A DNA stretch of 64,000 bases. Source: Phallusia mammillata. Taxonomy: Eukaryota > Chordata > Ascidiacea > Phlebobranchia > Ascidiidae. A program made the position numbers and the translations under genes. Of this stretch, positions 50,001 to 62,000 are shown one piece after another (the first letter of the stretch is position 1; each line of letters begins with the position of its first letter). The notes beneath the pieces were generated by a model. That model saw only the letters and a program-made list of their open reading frames with translations. It ran no database searches and was not told the origin of the DNA. The stretch covers positions 196,483 to 260,482 of the forward strand of contig QLIY01000071.1 in the NCBI GenBank assembly GCA_003260075.1, in the 5' to 3' direction.

Positions 50001-53000
50001 TCATGGTAAAAAAAACTTCTTGGCCCAATATTATGGGTATTTGCCTTAAAAATAACCAAACAGAACGTTTGATGTGTAAGTTTCGAAAATTACGTAAGTA
50101 AATTAGTATTTCTTCATTGAAAAATTTGTATTTTAATTTTTTTTACAGTATCTCTTTATTGAAAAAAAATGTTTTTTACTAATTATTGAAAACATCTCAT
50201 CACAAAAATACACAATGTTCGGTGTTTGTGTGATTTAATCTTCAAGCAAGTAATCAAATTGCANGAAGCACGTTTGTGTTCTTTTCTGTAGTTGTTGCAA
50301 GCAATACAACTTGCGTTGAATTGTCCAATGTCCAGGAAACTTGGCTGTTTTCTATCGAACCTCCCAAGGTAGCGTTGAGTTGAGCAGCAACCTCTGATCT
50401 CTGGAATAAGTTTTCCCAATGTTTAATTTCATTTCGTCATCTCTAAAACTTAGAAGGGCATTGACCCTTATAGTAGACTTGTACATGTGTTACTTTCACT
50501 GATGATTTTAATACAGGAACACTAGACATAGATTTTGAAGTAAACATGTTCGGCAAAACGGTGTTTTTTTGATTCACAATCATGGAATAAACACGTTTTG
50601 TCATCAAACTACTTCAGAAAATTGATAAATGTCAAGCGTCCCCCCCCCCCTTAAAAATAACCAAACAGAACGTTTGATGTGTAAGTTTCGAAAATTAAGT
50701 ACATTAGTATTTCTTCTTTGAAAAATTTGTATTTTAAATTTTTTTACGGTATCTCTTTATTGAAAAAAAATGTTTTTTACTAATTATTGAAAACATCTCA
50801 TCACAAAAATACACAATGTTCGGTGTTTGTGTGATTTAATCTTCAAGCAAGTAATCAAATTGCAATCCCAAGTCCCCCCCCCCTATTGAAAACATCTCAT
50901 CACAATAATACACAATGTTCGGTTTTCGTAATGGTTTCATCTTCAAGCAAGTAATCAAATTGCAATCCCAAGTTACCTTCACAGTTGTTGCAAGCAATAC
51001 AACTTGCGTTGAATTGTCCAATGTCCAGGAAACTTGGCTGTTTTCTATCGAACCTCCCAAGGTAGCGTTGAGTTGAGCAGCAACCTCTGATCTCTAGAAT
51101 AAGTTTTCCAATGTTTAATTTCATTTTCTCAACTCTAAAACTTAGAGAGGCATTGACCCTTATAGTAGACTTGTACAATGTCTTTCGTAAGGATTTAAAA
51201 GATTAGGTACATGTGTTACTTTAACTGATGATTTTAATACAGGAACACTAGCCATAGATTTTGAAGGAAGCATGTTCGGCAAAACGGTGTGTTTTTAACA
51301 CACAATCATTAAATAAACACTTTTTGTCATTGAACTAATACGGAGAATTGAATAATGTCAAGCGTTCTGTCATATGCTTTTTCTACAATCCCGGGGACGA
51401 ATCCCGATACAGATTTTTTGGTCTGTACATGGGTCAGGCGTACCTGAGGTGGGACACCTAGTGGCTGATCTTCCTTTCCTGAATCGCTCTCTGACGCCAC
51501 TTGTGGTTGCAACGTGGGCGACATCGCCACTTTCTGGACGGGATCGGATCCTCCAGATCGTTGCGAGATGGCGCTAGAGGGTCGACTTATTCTCACCCTG
51601 GACGCTCCCACGCTCCGAAGAGTTTGTTGGATCTGAGCAGGACGAGGATCGTTGCCAAGGGAAACGTGAAGATGCTCCTGGGAACAGGGATACAAAAAGT
51701 TGCATTAGAAACTAAACTCACAAACACAAAGGTGTATGAATTGAAGAGATAACGATGTTACTGCATCGTATTCAGTCATTATCCACCAATTGCTCTGTCC
51801 ATTGTTTTGCGCCCCCCCCCCCCAGAGATAACGATGTTACTGCATCGTATTCAGTCATTATCCACCAATTGTTCTGCCCACTGTTTTGCGCTCCATAACG
51901 TCTCAACGTATTTCCGACTTTATGATTGTTTTAGTGCAGGGGTCGGCAACCCCTGGCACACGAGGTAGATATCATGGCACGCCAAACGATATATCAAGCA
52001 GACAAGTTAACCTGTTACAGTGCTTATTTTTAGGTTGTTATTAAGCACTAGTCTTAACATCCAGTCAACATGCACGTATCGCCTAAAATGTTGCCAACTT
52101 CTGTTCCAGTGCATTTGCGTCTCTATGTTTTTATTTATCCAGCTCAACTCAAGCCTTTAAAGCACATCAGTGCTCATACAACATTCCGCTTGAATAACAT
52201 GGAGACTAGTAACAAGTTAATATACACGGAAAGGTTTCAAATCGTGAACTGACTTGTCCCCCCCCCCTTTTAGGTTGTTATTAAGCACTAGTCTTAACAT
52301 CCAGTCAACATGCACAAATCTCTCTGCTCGTATCGCCTAAAAAGGTTGCCAACTTCTGTTTCAGTGCATTTGCGTCTCTATGTATTCATTTACCCACCGA
52401 AACAAACTCAACTCAAGCCTTTAAAGCACATCAGTGTTAATACAACATTCCGTTAGAAACACATGGAGACGAGTAACAACTACTAAGTTAATATATTTCA
52501 AAACGTGAACTGACTTGCAATGTAGCTTGGATGGCCATAAGAAGTTGTGGTAACCATAGCGACATCGGTCCTTCGTAGATCAAGGGTCGGTGAAAGGTCA
52601 TGACCTCTCCTGCCGTGCTCGACACACCGGTGACCTTGTACCTCTTGCGCCCACCAGCGGAGGNACCTTTTGCGCCCACCAGCGGAGGCACGGCCCGGGG
52701 AAGGTTTGTTTACCACTAGGGGCTGCTCAGTAAAGACGAGTCGACCGAGATGCGGCAAAACTTTGCACAAATATCTGAAAATGAAACAAAGTTAATAAGA
52801 TGTGCTGCTATTGATTCTTACTAAAAGTTAACAAACACTTAAACAACGGTCAACTTCACAAAACTGTACGTATGAGAACATAATAAAACTCAAAATCAGA
52901 AATAGCAAAAAAAGCTAATTTTTAGAACGAAACGGTTACCACTTAGCAAATTATGTAATCGTTTAAATCAGTGGTTCTCAACCTTTGTCGACGAGTTCCG

Positions 53001-55932
53001 CACTTAACAATTTAAAACATTTTTATTCCTCCCCAATAGACTACACAGTAGATCCTAAACAATACAATAATCATTTCAAATTTGGTATTCTATCAATTTC
53101 ACAGGTTATATTCCCAGAGCTGAAGTGTCCATTTACAAACCACATGCAAAAATTAGTAAATTCCTCCCTTAAAGTTTTAAAGTTCCTTTCTTGGGAGCAA
53201 TTCCTCTACGGTTGGGAACCACTGGCTTAAATTAGGTAATTGTTTTGCAAGTTTTAGTAATCTCACTTCAAGTCAAACGCAACATTTGTGCAGAGCGGCT
53301 ATCAGTTAGACTTAAATCAACTCCCATGCAACCCACTTGTTGACCGCGTTCAGGTCGTATCCGTAACACACGATATTCATCACATCTTCCGGCGACAGGA
53401 AGTAAAAACGCGGGAAGCGCTGACGTCGACGCTCGAGGTTACCTAGCAACGCGTGACGACACTGTTCCATCTTGAAGTCCATCTTCTCGAGCATCGGGAG
53501 GAGACCTGCGCGATGATGCGTAACGGTTGTCAAGGCAACGTGGCACGTAGCAACGGTTACCCACCTTTCCTTGAGCATCCCTGAAGCACGTTTGTGTTCT
53601 TTTCTGTAGCTCGCATCAGCAGCCTGAAGTCTTTGCTGATCACAGCGAACATGTTGGCCTCGTGTGCTAATGCTGTGCGAACATCTGCACCTATTCATAA
53701 GTTGAAACGGTGTAATACAAGAATGCATGTACAGGGAGTTCGTGCAACAGTGTCTGGTATGATAGTAAGAGTTTCTATAAGCTCTACACGAACTTTTGAA
53801 CTCTGCATAAGCCCTAAAGGTTCCAAAATAGTGTTTTATATTCATTTCTACAGTTGACTGTTGAAAGAAACTAAACAACTTTCTATCATAAGCAATTTTA
53901 ATAACCTCTATTTTTAAGCGTATTATTTATCCACGTTCTACCTGCATGAGTTATTATCTACCAAACAAGCTCTGCCTCACTTGTTGCGACGTGGGGAATG
54001 ACTTATGCGACGACAAATTACGACAATGGAATTTGTGGATCTCTACGATAACATTGCTTTCAACCAAACCTGAATATATTTCATCGAGTTGAACCCATTT
54101 GCTCTGCACATTCACCCAAGCCTCAAGCACTGCTTCTATCAGATGCAAACGTTTCTGCCACTTCGTAACTTCGTCAAGGAACGAACCAATCGCGCTGTTG
54201 CTCTGCATTCGCGTCAGTTCCATCTGTGACGTCACAATCCCCAAGTTAACATCAGATGTTACAAAACAAATATGACATCGCAAAAATCAGGATTAGTTAA
54301 TGCAAAATTTATGCAATTTGTTTTAAAATGTAAATTTTTTTGAAAACTTTGATTTAAGAGACAGTGACGTCCCAACTAGATGACGTCATCATAACGTCAT
54401 CACATGATTTCAAAACCAAAATCATTTTGTCCACCTGGTGGTGCTCGAGATCGGAGAATATTTTTTCGACATCTTTCAGGAGACAGATCGGACTGGGATC
54501 GTCGACCAGGTTGAGGAGACTGATGGGGAGCGAGAGGACGGATGTTCTGCCTCCTCCTCTGCCTCTCGACACCGATCCAGCTCCTGTTTTATCGGAGGAT
54601 CTACTGTGAGGCCCGCTCTTCATGCTTTTCGTTCGAGTTCCACCAGTTCTGAATCGGAAAAGTAATTACGTAACTTTCATTTCGTCACATCTGTTAACTT
54701 TGTTTTTTGTTTTTCTCAGCGTTTACACCTAACACACGTTTTATATTTTTCGGACTCTTTACGATAATATGACAACCGTAAGGGTTAAAACGGTTACAGA
54801 AGTAAGTTTCACTGGAGAGAAATGCTTAACCGTGGACATACTTTGGGGCAAATATAAACAAGCAAAAACCTTTGGCCTAAGTAAAAAAAAAACATTTAAA
54901 GTTGCCCTGGGTATAAATGATATGAAGAAGGGTAAACCTCTAAAACACAAGCTCTCTGGCAGATTTGGTTTCATGATTTTTTTAAGTTTTCATGTTGGTC
55001 GAAACGTAGTTATGTTATACACCAATATACTGGCTCTGATTTTTTTGCTCAGATTATTCAAAACCGTGAATAGTGTACCTATTTTTAAGTTTACATCTCT
55101 TAAAGTTCAATCTATACCCGAACGTCACTTACGGGGACATACTTTAGGGGTAAATATAAATGAGCAACGACAAGTTAAAGGGGATCTTTAATGAAATTTG
55201 GCAAGTTATTTTAACCATCAAAGCTGCTAAAGTTAAACGATACAAAATGCACAAATATAAGACAAACAAGCTTTCATGCAGATTTAAATTCTTTGAATTT
55301 TTTTTCTTGCAGATTGAAATCTTTTAAAGTTCAATATGTGCTTTCACGTCACTTACTTGCTTCCCTCGTGTGTTTGCAACATCGCATGCGGCATCATCTC
55401 ACTTCCGGTTGCGTCACTTCCTTCAAGATCCGGTCCGATGTTTTTACCCCCCCCCCAAAGTTCAATATGTGCTTTCACGTCACTTACTTGCTTCCCTCGT
55501 GTGTCTGCAACATCGCGTGCGGCATCATCTCACTTCCGGTTGCGTCACTTCCTTCTAGATCCGGTCCGATATTTTTCGTCTGACTTCTTGTGTGAGAGCG
55601 GAGTTCGAATATTTTGCTCAACCAAACTTCCTCGCAAGTCTTCAGTGAACTCTCGATCGTCAGGTCTGCAAGGAAAACGCAAAATTAACCATGGAATCTT
55701 GCAAGTAAAGTCTGTAACTTTTGCTCTCTGGTAACTTCGTTTCTTTGAGTTGACTTAGTTGTTTTCGATTTTCGAGCATTTTGATTTACTTTACCATTCT
55801 ACATCCAAGAAGGGCAAAGGGACCTTATAAATAATTTTGTGTATGTTTCATGTTTTTATGGATATTTATTCAGAAACTGTAACCCTCTTCAATGTGTAAT
55901 ATTAATGAGAGCCTGACTACAGGTAAAAACAG

Positions 55933-56019
<87 letters not shown>

Positions 56020-59000
56020 ACAGGCACCTGCTCAAAGATTAGAGGCCCAATCATTCGTTATCGCGCGCACATTCACTGTAATTTACCCTGATAAAGACGA
56101 CCTGTAAAGGACGTCGAAACGTCGGAATGAAACTACACTTGCCAGGAGAGCTCTATAAATTTGATTAATAAAGTCATAAAATACGATTTGCTATCTGGTT
56201 ACAATCAAATTGCACAACCGACAGCCCAGATTTGTAACTTACTCTTGCACCCCCCCCCCCTTTGCTATCTGGTTACAATCAAATTGCACAACCGACAGCC
56301 CAGATTTGCATGAAAGTTACAAATAAGAATGTTTGCCAACCAACCTTTGACAGCCCTCTGTACAATCGCCTTCACTTCATCGGCATGTTTCTGTAATCCC
56401 AACTCAAGCAAATCGCCGAGAATCATTTTCCTCAAGCTGTCTGTGTCAGTTTGAAGCAAACCACCTGAAAAACAAACTGGTTGTTATACGATAAAACTGC
56501 CTATTTATTTGTGAAGAAAATTACTATAGTATTTGAGCTTCACTTTTTATGCCTTATGTATGGAAGTAGTTTTTGATGAAGCGACAGAATAAACATGATT
56601 CGTTGTTGCGAAAATACTTGCTATGCTTTGAGAAACATTTTTTACCTGTAATTCTGACAAGTTGTTTCCAATGTCTCGTTCTCATCGCCGGATGATTCAA
56701 ATCTTCTACAAGCGGCAAGCACTGCTCGATCACAACGATTGATGCGATCATTCCAACATGCACATCCCACTCTGTCGTCTGTACGAGTCAATTACATGTC
56801 AACTACTACAAAACGCAGCAAGGTAAGTTACAAACACAGAAAGTTCTGTGATATGGATGTGTGAAATGTTTCTCTGTCTAACACAGTGGTTCTTAACTTT
56901 TTCGGTGTATTTTCCCGCCAAAGCCAATTTCAAGTTTGAATTTCCCTCTCTGTCATTTTAAAAGTTTGTGCCGAACATTACCAATATAATGATCTTTAAT
57001 TGAAAACACTTATCTTTGTGACTAAACAATCAGATTTATGGCCTTCGATAAATTCGATGTAACATTTAAAGCAAAACTTTATGTAACATTTTTTGCCTCT
57101 GCCTGTACATACTTTCATATTACATACTTTCCAACTACTAGGAAATTTCCTATCGGTTAAGAATCACTGGTCTAACACATTTAGCACCACAGCACCCTAC
57201 TGACCTCTGGTGGTAGCGACTGGATCAGATCTTTCTGCTTGTGGATATTCTGATGCAGATGTTTTGTGTCGATCTTCTGCCAGTGCTTCCTCTTCCACTC
57301 CCTCTGCTCCTCCTCCAGCATCCGGACATGCTCCCACACCAACTTCAAGTTGCGGAGGTCGCGCTGATATTGGGGGAGGACCGAGAAATTTACAACCGCG
57401 TTCTCCAGAAGTTCCTGTAAATGTACCAGTCGGTAAACTGTGTAGTTGTGTGCATCATCGATACATACGTTACGTCAGATCCCAATCACGTGACCAAGCT
57501 GTTTTTTATCATTACGCAAACACACCAAAAACGGTCATTGGGACCAGAACAGAATATAGCACCTAATAAACAGCGGCAAGTAAGACTAAAGGTCAGCCCA
57601 CTTAACTATATAGTTTCTTAGCGTTCAAGCACTTACATATTCTGACTTTTTTACCGTCTTAAAAAATGAAATAAACAGGGAGAGCAAGGGCAATTTCCCA
57701 GCATACTTACAACGATATGTAACAACCCGCGCTCATAACAATAAGCATTTCAACAAGTCATCTTTATGTGACCTACCTGTAACTCGATAAGGTCTTGTGC
57801 TTCGGCCTGTAGCGCCTTCAAGCGGCGGAAAAATCCGTCAATCATGTCGTTGGCGTCGTGGATGGGACATTCCCGCGAGAAAACTTCGGATGAGCGCAAT
57901 TCAGATGCAAGAGCTTCCACGCGCTCACTGAAGCGTAACAGGTCACGTGTGATCCGGTCTGATTCTTCCTGTTGGTGAAAAAGCATCGAAATGACATTGA
58001 CGTCAAAGACAAAAATTAGTTCAGCAAAGGAGTTCACAACTTAAGTGGGGTTGCCGGCAAAAAGATCGCACATTCTAGTTCATTTTTTGTCTCTCTTTCT
58101 ATTGTTTGTTTTACATTGTTGTCATGTGACACACCATGCTCAGACAACTGCTTGCATCGTACAATGCAGTATTTTCTTTTTATATATTCTACAATTCAAC
58201 ATTCATTTTTTGATCCAGAACAACCAACGAACTACCCCCCCCCCCATGCTCAGACAACTGCTTGCATCGTACAATGCAGTATTTTCTTTTTAAATATTTT
58301 ACATTTCAACATTCACTATTTGATCCAGAACAACCATCGAACTAAAAAATGTGTGGACTAAATTTTTTTATTTCATGAATCAACACACTTCTGCAACAAA
58401 ACAATTGCAGAATAATCTATAATATGATTGATTCAAACAAATCCAAGTTATTTCTACCAAACGACTCCACTAGTTTAATTCCATAACTCGCCTGTATTCT
58501 AGGTCCAAGCCTCTGCTTCGCAAGCGATACTTTGGTTTTGAGATGGTTCCATCTGTCCGGAGCAGATTTAAACATTTCCTGCGTCTCATTGGGAAGTTTC
58601 ATGTCGTATTTCTCCAGTAAGTCAACAGTTCGTTGCATTACAGAGAATCTAAAGATGGTTTTGATGAAAAGTTTACTTTGGGTAGGTTTTGCTAAAAACA
58701 TCTAAGCAAGAATTGTTAGTTTGTATGCAAGTTGTAAATGCTCGGAATTGTATGTGTTTTTGAAAGAAAAAAAAGTTGAATTTGAAAACATAGAAAAAGG
58801 ACCACACACATGCTATGTAGTAAAATGGCAATAAATTTCTTTCAGAATGGACAATTGTGTGGTAGTATTATAAGAAAATGTCCTTTTCCAATTCTAACAA
58901 AGCACCTTTTTACAAATTTACATATCAACAAAACCATAAACAAATCGCCGCACCTGCTATCCATGTCTTGTTGTTGCGCTGACACTTCGTTGAACAATCG

Positions 59001-62000
59001 CATCATCTTCATAAAAGAAGCAGTGTCTCTCTCCTCACCAGTGATGCTTTCAATCTCGGGTTCAGTGCGAGCGAGGAAATCGGCCAGTGTGTCAAGCGAG
59101 TCTGTCACCTGTTGTGAAGATTTATAGGTGATTCTATGTGAATAGATTTTTCACCTAGGTAAACCTAGGTACCTAGGTAGGTAACACTTAGATAACTTAT
59201 TTTCCCCCCCCCCCCAACAAAACCATAAACAAATCGCCGCACCTGCTATCCATGTCTTGTTGCTGTGCTGACACTTCGTTGAACAATCTCATCATCTTCA
59301 TGAAGGATGCTGTGTCTCTCTCCTCACCAGTGATGCTTTCTATCTCAGGTTCGGTGCGAGCGAGGAAATCGGCCAGTGTGTCAAGCGAGTCAGTCACCTG
59401 TTGTGAAGATTTATAGGTGATTCTATGTGAATAGATTTTTCACCAAGGTTGAAAACACTTAGATATTTTTTTTGTAACATGTTGTTTAATAAAGGCTTGT
59501 TAACATAGAAAATGTGTTTTCTAAAGGATAGAGTAAGAAAAAACGGACTTTGCCGTTTTTTAGCATCATATTTACCTGATCACACAGAAATCGTACAAAA
59601 GTCCACATCCACTTGCTGGCGTAAGTGGTCAGAACCTGAAGTGAAACACAAATAGATTTGAGACAAAATATACTAATTTGTGTGTTTGTGGCCGGAGTGA
59701 AACTTTGGAAGTTAAAACTTACACCCTCAAACAACGAAAATAAGATGAATACATTCATACTGGGATCAGCCCCGAAGCGTCCATGCAGGCCAGCGATCGT
59801 GGCATACTTATTCATAATTATAAAGCAAAACAGGCCAATTGAAGGCGTCATACCGAATCAGCCGGCCTCCCAATCATTTCCACATGACAAGGCACAAGCT
59901 AGAAAAATCTAATCTACGGTGGGATTCGAACCCACGCCTCCATGATATTACCGGGCACACCACAACTATGACGTCGTAGTGCAATATGCTATCAGGCCAC
60001 ATCAAAATTATGTCAAAAGGAAACACACAACCCTCCCCAATTTACTTGTTTAATGGGCTGGAAGTCAAACACGAGCCAACCAACAGATTTGCGATCGGGC
60101 AATGCCAGTATGTTGTCTCTTGCCGTTCGATAAATCCCGATCTCATCATCGAAATCCGACAAACCCGGAACCACAATGAACTCGTCACCCGATGACCTCA
60201 TGTCGACGTCATCCTGGTTGCCATAGTGATGGTGGGCGTCGGTGTGGGGGGTGAGAAAGCTGCGTTCCGCTTCGTTGATCACATCGGGACTGTGAACTGA
60301 GAAGCGGGATCTGGGAGAAAATCAAATTGTTAGAGGAAAACTTTACAAATTTCCCCCCCCCCCCGGGCACACCACAACTATGACGTCGTAGTGCAATATG
60401 CTATCAGGCCGAATTAAAAATATGTCAAAAGGAAACACACAACCCTCCCCAATTTACCTGTTTAATGGGCTGGAAGTCAAACACGAGCCAACCGACAGAT
60501 TTGCGATCGGGCAATGCCAGTATGTTGTCTCTTGCCGTTCGATAAATCCCGATCTCATCATCGAAATCCGATAAACCCGGAACCACAATGAACTCGTCAC
60601 CCCCCCCCCCTAAGATGAATACATTCATACTGGGATCAGCCCCGAAGCGTCCATGCAGACCAGCGATCACTGCACACTTATTCATAATTATAAAGCAGAC
60701 CAGGCCAATTGAAGGCGTCATACCGAATCAAGCCGGTCTCCCAAGCATTTCCACATGACAAGGCACAAGCTAGAAAAATCTAATCTGCGGTGGGATTCGA
60801 ACCCACGACTCTATGACCGGTTGATTAGGTATTACGCCTTCAATAGGCCAGGCGTACGAAAATGTTTTTCTTCTGTTATAACGGTTGTAAAAAAGAAATA
60901 TTACCGGGCACACCACAACTATGACGTCGTAGTGCAATATGCTATCAGGCCGAATTAAAAATATGTCAAAAGGAAACACACAACCCTCCCCAATTTACCT
61001 GTTTAATGGGCTGGAAGTCAAACACGAGCCAACCGACAGATTTGCGATCGGGCAATGCCAGTATGTTGTCTCTTGCCGTTCGATAAATCCCGATCTCATC
61101 ATCGAAATCCGATAAACCCGGAACCACAATGAACTCGTCACCCGATGACCTCATGTCGACGTCATCCTGGTTGCCATAGTGATGGTGGGTGTCGGTGTGG
61201 GGGGTGAGAAAGCTGCGTTCCGCTTCGTTGATCACATCCGGGCTGTGAACTGAAAAGCGCGATCTGCAAGAAAATCAAATTGTTGGCGGAAAACTTTACA
61301 AGTTTTGGCGAAAAGTAAAAACTTCAGGTGACCTTTGACCCGTGGTGAGTCTGCTTCCGTCACCGCGCTTCTGATGCGACTGCTTTGAGACTCGTAGCGG
61401 ATTGGGGGAGGGGCGACCGTTGAGGAAATCGCGAAATGATTGTTGGACGTCCTGAACCCATAGAAATCTGCGAAATATGTATGCCATGCCATTATGACTG
61501 GACAGATTTTGAATGAAGCAACACAAAAAAAAAGAGTTCATAAAGTAAATACTTTTACACTGACGAGAACAACAGCGATTATTGCACCGTCTACGAAACA
61601 ATGGATTCTCTGTATACAGCTACAAGCTCTTTGCGTTTGGGTTTTTCACCAAGATACTTTTCTTCCATACATAAAACGTTACATAGAAAAACAATTATTT
61701 CGTCACAACAACCAGCACGTTTTCGAACGTTTAATTGTTTTTAATTCGAAAACCAAAGAATACTCAGTGACGTCATAGAGACATGACAGACAACACTGAC
61801 TTGTAATCGTCGAATATTGTGAGAAGTTCTTTGCATTTTTCCGTGTTTTCTTCAACCACGGTCCGAATTTCCTCCACAACTTCCCAAACGTCTTGATCGG
61901 AAGTGAGAAAATCCTGGTAAGTCCCGGTTGCGTCCTGTGGAATTGCAGTCAAAAATAAATTAATTACAATCACTGACCATCCCTTGAAACTGTTTCCAAC

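Larger units (their letters stand above)
47495..56464 (-). other. Dynein-like gene: linker region (exons 14-26)
   Basis: Exons: 56345-56464, 55488-55665, 54435-54648, 54070-54223, 53565-53690, 53337-53505, 52515-52774, 51444-51677, 50977-51093, 49791-49907, 48459-48592, 47881-47951 and 47495-47616. The linker is the mechanical lever of dynein. Signatures are DEVTKWQKRLHLIEAVLEAW, RRRQRFPRFYFLSPEDVM and STQVVLLAT. The usual compact linker is expanded by polar Ser/Arg/Gly segments (part of 54435-54648, most of 51444-51677, and the last three exons), which look disordered. Exon 52515-52774 contains an N and a 25-bp tandem duplication that shifts the frame; removing 25 bases restores phase. Confidence 0.88.

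Noticed and set aside
50183-50419. Separate small gene on the - strand
   Set aside because: It is the chimeric copy of the linker exon at 50977-51093 in an alternative frame, containing an N.
54769-55191. 140-codon + strand ORF inside a dynein-like intron
   Set aside because: It is antisense to the host gene, AT-rich, and its Lys/Phe-rich product resembles no family I know. The stretch is within the intron 54649-55487 with no exon structure of its own.
55892-56107. Proline-rich ORF
   Set aside because: The poly-proline is translation of the 87-base poly-C run. The same applies to 12216-12443 and 17784-18079.
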